Source: an uncultured Bryobacteraceae bacterium
GTDB taxonomy: Bacteria; Acidobacteriota; Terriglobia; Bryobacterales; Bryobacteraceae
Direction: 5' to 3'
Assembly: GCA_955652915.1 (NCBI GenBank)
Contig: CATPCJ010000218.1
Coordinates: forward strand, 1 to 50,504
DNA: 50,504 nt
Positions 1-7,201 of the stretch are shown one piece after another. A program made the translations under genes and the position numbers. Numbering within the stretch: position 1 is the stretch's first letter; each line of letters starts with the position of its first letter. The notes beneath the pieces were generated by a model. The model had not been told where the DNA came from. It searched no databases and saw only the letters and a list, made by a program, of their open reading frames with translations.

Positions 1-89
1 CATCGCAGCCGGAACAGGTAGTCCCGGCAGGCCTGTTCGGTGTCAAACCAGGCCTCGAACTGGCTCAAATTTCGCGGATACTCCTCCAT
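1..89 (-). CDS. IS1595-family transposase, N-terminal fragment cut by window edge
   Basis: Only the first 29 codons are present, starting at the ATG whose first base is 89. The peptide starts MEEYPRNLSQFEAWF and continues DTEQACRDYLFRLR, then a codon beginning TG (probably Trp). The pattern of a Phe-Trp-Phe segment, an E-x-A-C-x-x-Y-L core and L-R-W matches the start of the zinc-ribbon region of IS1595-type transposases, which continue into a C-x-x-C pair. The catalytic domain lies outside the window, so activity cannot be judged. The in-frame codons upstream of the ATG contain no better start. Confidence 0.62.
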   Translation of the reverse strand, partial: MEEYPRNLSQFEAWFDTEQACRDYLFRLR

Positions 90-110
90 ATCCCGCCATA
101 CTACATATTG

Positions 111-139
111 GGGCTACCTGAGTCAAGTGAATACCCACC
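111..139. repeat. Probable terminal inverted repeat of the IS1595-like element
   Basis: The stretch contains CTGAGTCAAGTGAATACCC, close to the ends remembered for IS1595/ISXO-type elements, and lies 22 bases upstream of the transposase start, as expected for the left end of such an element. The partner repeat is outside the window, so the assignment is by resemblance and position only. Confidence 0.5.
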
Positions 140-149
140 TGGTCCAAAT

Positions 150-320
150 ATGAAGCTGGAATCAATCAAGTCGAACGATGGAAAGTCCTGCGAAGTGCAT
201 TGGGATGCCGATTCGAAAGAGGTATATGTCGATTACTACCGCCGGCAATATGTTGGGCACGCTAAGGATCAGCGGAGGCAATACACAAAGCGGAGGCCTG
301 GCTCGGGACAAAGTAGTTAG
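150..320 (+). CDS. Small hypothetical protein next to the insertion element
   Basis: This 56-residue frame starts at an ATG about 11 bases outside the presumed insertion-sequence end. Codons upstream of it derive from the element end. It has a plausible compact beta-rich stretch (CEVHWDADSKEVYVDYY, then YVGHAKD) but ends in a low-complexity Arg/Gln/Gly tail, which looks like run-on out of the original frame. No Shine-Dalgarno sequence is visible. I do not recognise the family. It may be the truncated start of a gene disrupted by rearrangement beside the element. Medium-low confidence that it is expressed. Confidence 0.35.
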   Translation: MKLESIKSNDGKSCEVHWDADSKEVYVDYYRRQYVGHAKDQRRQYTKRRPGSGQSS

Positions 321-708
321 TCTTGTAGCGAGCGGAAAATGAGACTCTCGGAGTCAATCGACGACAGAGAATCTATTTGTTGAGAGGCATGGGCTGAGTG
401 TTTATCCAACCGTCTCGGGCACACAGTCTGGCCAAGGAGCAGCCAAGCATCGCAAGCATGGTGACCGCTATCGCGGTTGAATGCCCTTGGTTCTCGGCAC
501 TACTCACGGCGCTCTCTGCTTCTGGGGCCACGTCTATAGCATGCTTCTTGGCTAAATTCCGGACTCTTGAGACGTGCATAAACAAAAGGAGAAACGTTGG
601 AGCCAGAGAAGATCTTCAGGAGTAAGGCCGTTCAGGTTTGCAAGGTCTCTTAAACCTCGGGCGTTCAAGAGAGACTGAGCAAGTTGGTAATACGCTATCA
701 CCGCGATG

Positions 709-831
709 TTAATCGAACCCGTCGAGCATACGCATGCGTCCCCATTCGGTGATCGCCTCTTGCCAACGCTCCTTATCCTGGGCTTCTTAGGCTCTGCGGG
801 CATGCTCTACGAAGGGTTCAACGTCGTCCAT
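709..831 (-). pseudogene. Small gene interrupted by an internal stop
   Basis: An ATG at 831 (minus) is preceded by a strong Shine-Dalgarno sequence, AGGAGG, three bases away. The frame reads MDDVEPFVEHARRA and meets TAA at 789-787. It then continues in the same frame as EAQDKERWQEAITEWGRMRM and a few more residues to a second TAA at 711-709. The part after the stop looks like ordinary coding sequence, an amphipathic helix rich in Glu, Arg and Trp. The simplest reading is a roughly 40-residue protein broken by a nonsense mutation. The family is not recognised. Confidence 0.4.
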
Positions 832-970
832 GGACCTCCTGAATGCACGTAAAGTCTACCACTTCCAGACTCGCCGAGATGCTGGCGGCTTCGGCCAGAT
901 TGTGGCGAAAACCATCAAGGAATTCACGCTGGACAAGGGGAATCGCCCGAGGTTCAACCGCGAAGCATGA
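830..970 (+). pseudogene. Probable 3' remnant of a lost gene
   Basis: This 46-residue frame includes the protein-like stretch VYHFQTRRDAGGFGQIVAKT, followed by an IKEFTLDKGNRPRFNREA end. It stops with TGA at 968-970, which overlaps the ATG of a further short frame at 967-1044 (MNFNIGIYADLADYP at its start), a layout typical of translational coupling. The frame opens only at 791 after a stop at 788-790, so the bulk of the original gene is missing. I cannot assign a family. It shares the CATG at 829-832 with the opposite-strand frame starting at 831, so both cannot be simple intact genes. Confidence 0.35.
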
Positions 971-1031
971 ATTTCAACATCGGCATCTATGCGGATTTGG
1001 CCGACTACCCGTCAAGCGCTTACGATGGAGA

Positions 1032-2036
1032 ATGCGCACGTTGAGACTGCCGATCTTGTTTCTGTTGGTTTGCACGTGCACCGGCGCGCGGGTTGCCAAA
1101 GTGACCGTTGCAGCGGATGGTACTGGCGACTTCAAATCGATCCAGGCCGCGGTGGATGCGGCGCCTGTCGATGGCGTCGTGATACGTATACGGCCGGGGA
1201 TCTACCGCGAGCTGATTGTCATCAACAAGAATCATGTTCAGTTGCGCGGCACTGGCTCCGATCCAACACAGGTGGTGCTTAGCTACGATTTGAGTTCTGG
1301 AACGGCGGGAGGAACTGGGAAATCGGCGAGCACCAGGATTACCGGCGACGATTTCTATGCTGAGAATCTTACGTTCGAGAATACCTTCAGCCGGAACAAA
1401 CCTCTCACTCGCGAAGGGTCACAGGCTGTGGCCTTACGCGTTACTGGCGATCGTGCCGTCTTCCGGCATGTCCGTTTTCTCGGCTATCAGGACACGCTTT
1501 ACGCGGACGGCAAGGGTTGCGATTCCGAGCAGGGTCCGTGCCGGCCGGCGCGACAGTATTTCACGGATTGCTATATCGAGGGCAACGTCGATTTCATTTT
1601 CGGCGATGCTCTGGCGTTCTTCGATCGATGCGAGATTCACAGCCTGGCGCACTCCACGGTGTATATCACGGCGCAGAGCAAGCGCTACGAAGGAGAACGC
1701 AGCGGATACGTTTTCGATCGCTGCCGTTTGACCGCCGAGCCTGGCGCCGAACGAGTGTACTTGGGCCGGCCTTGGCGATCGCACGGATCAGTCGCATTCC
1801 TGAACACGTACATGGGCCCGCAAATTGTGCCGGCTGGATGGATGGAATGGGTACACAACGAAATACCGTCGCTGCCTACGGTCTCTTATTCTGAATACAA
1901 CTCGTCTGGCCCCGGAGCGAATCCTGGGGCGCGCGATTCGCATTCCAGGCAACTGACCGCGGCCGAGGCGGGGAGGCTGGGGGTGAGGAGATTTCTGGCG
2001 GACGATGACGGTTGGAATCCTACTCGCGTTCGCTGA
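1032..2036 (+). CDS. Secreted pectinesterase (carbohydrate esterase family 8)
   Basis: The product is predicted to remove methyl esters from homogalacturonan outside the cytoplasm, making pectin accessible to lyases and polygalacturonases. From the ATG at 1032 it has 334 residues, with a signal peptide at about 1-22 (MRTLRLPILFLLVCTCTGA). The right-handed beta-helix enzyme domain carries the expected active-site motifs: QAVAL with Gln131, QDTL with Gln153 and Asp154, DFIFG with Asp187, and LGRPW with Arg246. Longer in-frame starts back to 843 run through the decayed region and would bury the signal peptide, so 1032 is preferred although its Shine-Dalgarno is poor. It borders insertion-sequence debris, so acquisition by transfer is possible but not shown. 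Confidence 0.9.
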   Translation: MRTLRLPILFLLVCTCTGARVAKVTVAADGTGDFKSIQAAVDAAPVDGVVIRIRPGIYRELIVINKNHVQLRGTGSDPTQVVLSYDLSSGTAGGTGKSASTRITGDDFYAENLTFENTFSRNKPLTREGSQAVALRVTGDRAVFRHVRFLGYQDTLYADGKGCDSEQGPCRPARQYFTDCYIEGNVDFIFGDALAFFDRCEIHSLAHSTVYITAQSKRYEGERSGYVFDRCRLTAEPGAERVYLGRPWRSHGSVAFLNTYMGPQIVPAGWMEWVHNEIPSLPTVSYSEYNSSGPGANPGARDSHSRQLTAAEAGRLGVRRFLADDDGWNPTRVR

Positions 2037-2046
2037 TTCGTTTCGC

Positions 2047-2102
2047 CGGAAAAGAGCCTCGAGACGAGTCTCGAGGCCGCAGAGACGAGTCTCCGCGCCA
2101 CG
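2047..2102. repeat. Dispersed palindromic repeat family A, partial copy
   Basis: Contains the perfect palindrome CTCGAGACGAGTCTCGAG, then GCCGCAGAGACGAGTCTCCG and GCGCCACG. It corresponds to the right half of the fuller copies at 37026-37130 and 50257-50363. It lies between the pectinesterase stop and the DUF1028 gene, so it could act as a transcript-end hairpin. Confidence 0.75.
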
Positions 2103-2131
2103 TCATCTTGTAGGATGGGGAAGGTCCGTTT

Positions 2132-3100
2132 ATGACACGTATACTCTTGTTGCTTTTGTTGGTTGCCGCTACGGCCGCGGGGCAGGTCGCAACTTTTTCT
2201 ATCGTGGCTTACGATCCGGTGAACGGGGACTGGGGCGTCACGGTTGCTTCGAGATATTTTTCGGTTGGCTCCGTGGTGCCTTGGGCGGAAGCGGGCGTGG
2301 GCGCCGTCGCTACACAGGCGAACGTGAATGTGGGCTACGGTCCGCGAGCGCTCGAGTTGCTGCGGCAGGGCCGCGCCGCCAAAGAAGCGCTCGATCAACT
2401 GCTGGCGGAGGACAAGTTCGAAGGTAAGGACGGCCGGCAGGTGGCGATCGTCGATGGCCAGGGCCGCATCGCCACTTACACTGGTCCGAACGCTCCTAGC
2501 TGGGCCGGCGACCGGCAGGGGAAAACATGGTCGGCGCAGGGGAATATTCTGGTGGGTCCGCAGGTAGTGGAATCGATGGGCCGCGCCTTCGAAGAGACGC
2601 AGGGAGAACTGGCCGAACGGCTGTTTGCAGCGCTCAAAGCGGGCGATGCGGCAGGCGGCGATGCGCGCGGTAAGCAATCCGCCTCCATGCTGGTGGTGCG
2701 GAAGCAAGGCGGCCGGAATATCAATAACGATCGCTATATCTACATCAATGTGGACGACAATCCGCAGCCGTTTCCAGAGCTGCGGCGGCTGCTCGACATG
2801 AATCTTGGATATTTGTACCAGGACAAAACGTTCAAGCTGCTGAGATCCGGAAAGACACAGGACGCGCGCGATGCCGCTGCGCGGGCGGCGCACTATTTTC
2901 CCGATAGAAGCGACGCGCATCTCAGCCTGGGGATGATCAACTATGCAGTAGGCGACAAGAAGGCTGCGCTGACAGCATTCCGCTCGGCACAGAGACTGGA
3001 CAAGAATTTCCGTAAGCAGTTCGATGCCGCAGCCGCCCGTCCGGCTAATAAAGCGATCCTGGAAGATAAAGCATTTCTGAAGGAATTGTTCCCGGAGTAA
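2132..3100 (+). CDS. Secreted DUF1028 family protein with a C-terminal TPR-like region
   Basis: The product has 322 residues with a signal peptide (MTRILLLLLLVAATAAGQ). The DUF1028 domain follows directly, starting ATFSIVAYDP and continuing through DWGVTVASR, VGAVATQA and YTGPNA. This family is predicted to have an Ntn-hydrolase fold, but its substrate is unknown. After about residue 230 comes a helical region (LGYLYQDKTFKLL, then AHLSLGMINYAVGDKKAAL) that resembles one or two tetratricopeptide repeats. A good Shine-Dalgarno (GGGGAAGG, 2117-2124) lies 7 bases before the ATG. It follows the pectinesterase on the same strand across a family A repeat, and converges with glgC, whose stop is 6 bases beyond its own. 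Confidence 0.85.
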   Translation: MTRILLLLLLVAATAAGQVATFSIVAYDPVNGDWGVTVASRYFSVGSVVPWAEAGVGAVATQANVNVGYGPRALELLRQGRAAKEALDQLLAEDKFEGKDGRQVAIVDGQGRIATYTGPNAPSWAGDRQGKTWSAQGNILVGPQVVESMGRAFEETQGELAERLFAALKAGDAAGGDARGKQSASMLVVRKQGGRNINNDRYIYINVDDNPQPFPELRRLLDMNLGYLYQDKTFKLLRSGKTQDARDAAARAAHYFPDRSDAHLSLGMINYAVGDKKAALTAFRSAQRLDKNFRKQFDAAAARPANKAILEDKAFLKELFPE

Positions 3101-3106
3101 ACGCGG

Positions 3107-4360
3107 CTACAAATTCATACTTGCGATATCGACCGGCGAACGGTGCCCTTCGACGACCACGATGCCGCTATCGGTGACGTGATAAAGGTGGCGGTCGCGC
3201 TCCAGATCGTAACCGATAACCGTGTCCGGCGGCACGCGGACGTTCTTGTCAAGAATCGCGCGGCGCACCATGGCCCGCCTACCGATGTCGCAGTTGTCGA
3301 AAATGATGGAGTCCTCCACGTAGGCATGGGAATGGATGCGCACGCCCCGGCCAATCACGGAACCGCGCACCAGGCCGCCAGACAAAATGCTGCCGCCGGC
3401 GACGATGGAATCGAGCGCTTCTCCGCGCCGGCCGTCGACGTCAAAAATGAATTTGGCCGGCGCGTCGGAGTAGCCGGATGTTCGCAAGGGCCACTGGCGG
3501 TTGTAAAGGTTGAGCTCCGGGGACACGGAGCGCAAGTCCATGTTGGCATCGAAATAAGCGTCCAGCGTTCCGGCATCGCGCCAATAGACCGGAGCGCCGG
3601 CGGGATCGCCGGGGATGCGATTGGTCTGGAAATCGTAGGCGAACATATCCGCTCGTCCGATTAAGCCCGGCAGAATGTCGCGGCCAAAGTCGTGCGAACT
3701 GTGCTCCTTCTCTCCATCGGCGCGCAACTCATCCAACAAGACTTTGGTGGTGAAGATGTAGTTGCCCATGGATGCGTAGACACGATTGGGATCGCCCGGC
3801 ATGGTTGGCGCGTCCGCATTTTTTTCATGAAAGCCCGAGATCAGCCCATCTTCCTTGGTTTCGACGACGCCGAATTCAGCGGCCTGTTCTTTTTCGACGG
3901 GAATGGCGGAGACGGTTACCTGGGCGCCGCGCTCGACGTGAAATTCCACCATCTCGCGGATGTTCATGCGATAGATGTGGTCGGCGCCGAAGATGGCCAC
4001 GACGTGCGGCTCGGCCTGCTCGATGAGATTGATGTTTTGATAGATGGCGTCCGCGGTTCCGCGATACCAGTCTTCGCCGGGTGAGCGCATTTGGGCGGGA
4101 ACCGGAATGATGAAGTGGTTCCGCAAGAGGCTGGAGGCCTCCCAACCCTCGCGCAGGTGCTGGAGCAAAGACTGGCTCTTGAATTGAACCAGAACGTAAA
4201 TGGAATAGATGCCTGAATTGACCAGGTTGCTGAGGACGAAATCGACGATCCGATAGCGGCCTCCGAACGGAACGGCAGGCTTCGCGCGCTCCTTCGTCAG
4301 CGGATAGAGGCGGGTTCCCTTGCCTCCAGCCAGCACAAAAGCAAGCACACGCAATTGCAT
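3107..4360 (-). CDS. glgC: Glucose-1-phosphate adenylyltransferase (ADP-glucose pyrophosphorylase)
   Basis: GlgC makes ADP-glucose from ATP and glucose 1-phosphate, the committed step of bacterial glycogen synthesis. The 417-residue length is normal for the family. The N-terminal nucleotidyltransferase domain shows the GGKGTRLYPLT loop (residues 12-22), KPAVPFGGRYRIVDF, WYRGTADA and the metal-binding GADHIYRM segment. The C-terminal left-handed beta-helix (about 310-400) carries hexapeptide-like repeats such as GGSILSGGLVRGSVIG. The enzyme is usually allosterically controlled by glycolytic intermediates; the effector is not predictable here. No other glycogen genes adjoin it. It lies downstream of the TPR membrane protein gene on the same strand, separated by 89 bases containing a hairpin. 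Confidence 0.95.
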   Translation of the reverse strand: MQLRVLAFVLAGGKGTRLYPLTKERAKPAVPFGGRYRIVDFVLSNLVNSGIYSIYVLVQFKSQSLLQHLREGWEASSLLRNHFIIPVPAQMRSPGEDWYRGTADAIYQNINLIEQAEPHVVAIFGADHIYRMNIREMVEFHVERGAQVTVSAIPVEKEQAAEFGVVETKEDGLISGFHEKNADAPTMPGDPNRVYASMGNYIFTTKVLLDELRADGEKEHSSHDFGRDILPGLIGRADMFAYDFQTNRIPGDPAGAPVYWRDAGTLDAYFDANMDLRSVSPELNLYNRQWPLRTSGYSDAPAKFIFDVDGRRGEALDSIVAGGSILSGGLVRGSVIGRGVRIHSHAYVEDSIIFDNCDIGRRAMVRRAILDKNVRVPPDTVIGYDLERDRHLYHVTDSGIVVVEGHRSPVDIASMNL

Positions 4361-4401
4361 TCAGCGAGTCTCCGGCACAAGCTTATTTTGGCACGGTGAA
4401 A

Positions 4402-4418
4402 GAGGTGGCTGTCACCTC
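4402..4418. terminator. Hairpin between the TPR gene and glgC
   Basis: GAGGTG and CACCTC form a perfect 6-bp stem with a 5-base loop, lying about 32 bases past the stop of the minus-strand gene at 4450-6447. No strong T-run follows on the minus strand, so it may be a weak terminator or an mRNA-end stabiliser. The same 15-base core (GAGGTGACAGCCACC on the minus strand) recurs after purA at 38479. Confidence 0.5.
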
Positions 4419-4449
4419 ATTCACTATCGGTCTAAGATCCACACAGGCT

Positions 4450-6447
4450 TCATTGTTTTCGCAGGTATTTTAGCGCTTCGCGCGCTTCAGTAAGGTTTGG
4501 ATCCAAGCGAACGGCCTCGGATAGTTGCGCGATCGCTTCATCCATTCGCCCGGCGTTCGCCAGCGCTTTTCCAAGATTCAGGCGCGCGTTAGCGTAACTG
4601 GGGTTCAGGCGCAGCGCGATATTGAATTGATCCATCGCCTCCGTCAATCGCCCTTGAGCGCCGAAAGCGGTTCCCAGATTGTAGCGTGCTTCGCTATCAG
4701 CGGGCTGCAGACGCACCGCTTCGGTGAATTGAACGACGGCTTCATCGGTGCGCCCCAGGGTTCCGAGCAGGATTCCGAGAGCGTTGTGCGCATCGGCATA
4801 GCCGGGCTTGATCCGGATTGCCTCGATCATTTCTTGAAGCGCCTCGCTGGTCTGGCCCACATCGGCCAGTGCGCCGCCTAATCCGTTATGGGCCACGGCG
4901 TCGTTCGGTTGCAGCCGCAGCGCTTCGCGGTATTGCGCGATTGACTCCGTGTGCCGTCCGAGCTTATTCAGCGCGGCGCCGAGATTCACGCGCGCTTCCG
5001 TGGAATCGGGCTTCATGCCAAGAGCAATCAGCAGATGAGGAATCGCATCCTCAGGACGACCCTGCAGTAGCAGCACCTCGCCCAGGTTGATATGCGCCTC
5101 CGGGTAGTTCGGCCTGATACTCAGTGCCTGCTCGAAATTCGGAGCTGCATCCTGCAAACGGTCCTGCTGTCTCAGAGCGTGTCCGAGACCGTTATAGGCG
5201 ACATAGTTGCCGGATGTTACTCGAATCGCGTGCTCAAAAAGTGCCTGGCTGTTTTTCCAGTTTCGAACCTGAAACAGCGTGAGAGTGAAGCAAGCCACGC
5301 ACGCCAGGGCGCACATACTTATGAGCACCGGCTTGGTCTTCGGCCAGCGCCGTGAAATTTCGGCCGCGCCCCAGGCGATTGCGATAAAGATCCCAACGAG
5401 CGGGATGTAAGTGTATCGATCCGCCCTGGACTGCGTCCCCACCTGGACCAAACCAATAACCGGCACCAATGTTCCGAGATACCAGAACCATCCGACGGCA
5501 AAATACGGGTGTGAGCGGAGCAAACGCACGGCCAGAAACGAGACGCCGAGCACGGCGACTGCCGCAGTCGCTACCTGCCACGCGGGGATGTCCACGAGAG
5601 GATAGAACGCTGCCAGACGCACCGGCCACAGCATCTGTCCAAGGTAAGCAATGTAGGAAACGAAGGCGTTCGAAACGCGAGTGGCGACGGGAAGCGCGTC
5701 TAACGGGATGACGGCGCCGCCTCGCTGTTGAACGAAATACGTGACCAGCGAAGAGGCGGCGGACATTACGAACAGGGGGACTTTTTCGAATAGAATCCGA
5801 GCTGACGGCTTGCGGCGCAATGGCCATACATCCAGCAAGAGGAGGACAAATGGGAGCGTAACGATCATCGGTTTTGACATCGCGCCCAAGCCGAAGGCGG
5901 CCAGGACAAGCCAATAGCGTCCGGGCGCCGGCTTCTCGACGTAGTGGACATATGACAAAAGCGTCGCGAACCAGAAAAATGCGCTGAGTACGTCTTTTCG
6001 CTCGGCGATCCACGCTACCGATTCAACATGCAGGGGATGTAGAGCAAACAGGAAGGCCACCAAGGCACTTGGCCATAGCGTCTTGGTTGTTCGCCGCAAC
6101 GTGGCGAACAGAAGTAGTGTGCTGAGTACGTGCAGCAGGACATTGGTGAGGTGGTGGAAACCGGCACGCAATCCGAAAAGTTGCGCGTCGAGGATGTGCG
6201 ATAGCCGGGTGAGCGGCAGCCAGTTCGCATCATCACCGGAGGTGAACGCCCAGCGCACACTTTCAGAAGTGAACGCGCCGCGCACATGGACGTTTTCGGT
6301 TACGTAATCCGGATCGTCATAGTTGACGAAATCAAACTGGAAGACTTGGACGTAAGCGGCCAAGGTCGCGAGCAGCAAGAACAAGTATGTGTAGGCGCTC
6401 TGACGCGCAGCAGAGGAGTGCGGCCGCATCAATGGCTCGGCGGACAT
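4450..6447 (-). CDS. TMTC-like polytopic membrane protein with C-terminal TPRs
   Basis: The product has 665 residues. The N-terminal two thirds contain about ten hydrophobic segments, with motifs of the TMTC/glycosyltransferase-C-like superfamily: NYDDPDYV near residue 43, HPLHVESVAWIAERKD at about 140-155, and GAMSKPMIVTLP. The C-terminal third, from about residue 420, has seven full tetratricopeptide repeats and a partial eighth, with recurring A-x-x-N-L-G and A-x-x-L-x-P positions. Eukaryotic TMTC proteins are protein O-mannosyltransferases, and bacterial relatives are thought to transfer sugars from lipid carriers at the membrane. The actual substrate is unknown. It starts 41 bases from the divergent gene at 6489, so the two promoters must be close or overlapping. 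Confidence 0.75.
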   Translation of the reverse strand: MSAEPLMRPHSSAARQSAYTYLFLLLATLAAYVQVFQFDFVNYDDPDYVTENVHVRGAFTSESVRWAFTSGDDANWLPLTRLSHILDAQLFGLRAGFHHLTNVLLHVLSTLLLFATLRRTTKTLWPSALVAFLFALHPLHVESVAWIAERKDVLSAFFWFATLLSYVHYVEKPAPGRYWLVLAAFGLGAMSKPMIVTLPFVLLLLDVWPLRRKPSARILFEKVPLFVMSAASSLVTYFVQQRGGAVIPLDALPVATRVSNAFVSYIAYLGQMLWPVRLAAFYPLVDIPAWQVATAAVAVLGVSFLAVRLLRSHPYFAVGWFWYLGTLVPVIGLVQVGTQSRADRYTYIPLVGIFIAIAWGAAEISRRWPKTKPVLISMCALACVACFTLTLFQVRNWKNSQALFEHAIRVTSGNYVAYNGLGHALRQQDRLQDAAPNFEQALSIRPNYPEAHINLGEVLLLQGRPEDAIPHLLIALGMKPDSTEARVNLGAALNKLGRHTESIAQYREALRLQPNDAVAHNGLGGALADVGQTSEALQEMIEAIRIKPGYADAHNALGILLGTLGRTDEAVVQFTEAVRLQPADSEARYNLGTAFGAQGRLTEAMDQFNIALRLNPSYANARLNLGKALANAGRMDEAIAQLSEAVRLDPNLTEAREALKYLRKQ

Positions 6448-6488
6448 GAAGGCGATTATAGTCTAATGGTCAGGAGGAGGACGTCCCG

Positions 6489-7178
6489 ATGAGCAGGACT
6501 TTCACGATTATTGACGGATTTCCGCGACAAATGGGATTGATTGCCATTGCCAGTTTACTGGCGATAGCGAGTGCTCACGGACAGGTTGTTGTCTTTAGCA
6601 CTCTGACCACGCCGAACAATACGGGCGTGGAGGTTATCGGCCTTTCCATCTTCGGCGTCCTACCTTCAATATGGGCCGCCCGCTTCATTCCGAATGGCGA
6701 TTTCAACCTGGTGGATGCCAAGGTCAGCGTAGCCGCGGAAGGCGGGAACTCAGCCTTCAACGTTTTTCTTGCGGCCGATGATCGCGGTGAGGTCGAAAAG
6801 TCCAGTAACTGGCGTCAGATCGGGTTCGGTCTGATTCCGCCTGCCGGTGGTGGTGTAGTAACCGCAAACTCCATTAGCAGACCGATCGCGTTGACCAGCG
6901 GGAATTCGTACTGGCTAGTGCTGACCGCGGCAAATCAACAAGGTCGTATGATTTGGAATCTTGGCGGATCGCCCCCAATACTGACGCAAGAAAACCTTCA
7001 GTGGGCTTCCATCAACCCTGACTCTGGCTGGATGGACGAGGGTCTCTTCCACCTTCAATTTCAGATCGACGGTACACCCCCTCCGCCAGTAATACCGCTT
7101 CCGCCCTCGCTAATCCTCTGCTTAATTGGACTGACACTTGTCGGTTTGTTTCAATTGCGCCGGAAGCTGATTACCTAG
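6489..7178 (+). CDS. Secreted protein with a PEP-CTERM-like sorting tail
   Basis: The product has 229 residues, with an N-terminal signal segment ending near HGQVVV and a beta-rich middle domain. The middle resembles choice-of-anchor ectodomains (S-x-x-Y-W-L-V-L near 150, then WSWMDEG-like spacing; observed GWMDEGLFHLQFQIDG). The last 30 residues follow the PEP-CTERM plan: a Pro-rich VIPLPPS motif, a hydrophobic helix (LILCLIGLTLVGLFQL) and a basic end (RRKLIT). Such tails are recognised by exosortase/EpsH systems, which are linked to exopolysaccharide. No exosortase is in the window. A very good Shine-Dalgarno, AGGAGGAGG at 6472-6480, lies 8 bases before the ATG. The function of the exported domain is unknown. 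Confidence 0.7.
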   Translation: MSRTFTIIDGFPRQMGLIAIASLLAIASAHGQVVVFSTLTTPNNTGVEVIGLSIFGVLPSIWAARFIPNGDFNLVDAKVSVAAEGGNSAFNVFLAADDRGEVEKSSNWRQIGFGLIPPAGGGVVTANSISRPIALTSGNSYWLVLTAANQQGRMIWNLGGSPPILTQENLQWASINPDSGWMDEGLFHLQFQIDGTPPPPVIPLPPSLILCLIGLTLVGLFQLRRKLIT

Positions 7179-7201
7179 CCGAATCTCAAGGAAGCCCGAC
7201 T

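Larger units (their letters stand above)
1..139 (-). mobile_element. IS1595-like insertion sequence, left part outside the window
   Basis: A transposase N-terminus reads leftward off the window edge from base 89. Upstream of it, at 111-139, lies a stretch resembling an IS1595-type terminal inverted repeat; read from the outside inward it begins GGGTATTCACTTGACTCAGG. This places the outer end of the element near 134-139. The identification rests on the transposase start plus this end. The other end and any target-site duplication are not visible, so it is unknown whether the copy is intact. Confidence 0.6.
321..1031. other. Decayed accessory stretch without an intact gene
   Basis: No frame here resembles a complete conserved gene. 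321-705 shows only short frames on both strands with no recognisable product. 706-1044 holds a dense set of short frames that look like gene ends: a minus-strand frame from 831 to 709 with one internal stop, a plus-strand frame from 830 to 970, and a 25-residue frame from 967 to 1044 that overlaps the previous one as ATGA. With the insertion sequence at the left edge, this suggests loss by repeated insertion and deletion. Confidence 0.6.

Noticed and set aside
706..852. Plus-strand 48-codon frame with a hydrophobic middle
   Set aside because: It overlaps the better supported minus-strand frame, has no ribosome binding site and no recognisable family.
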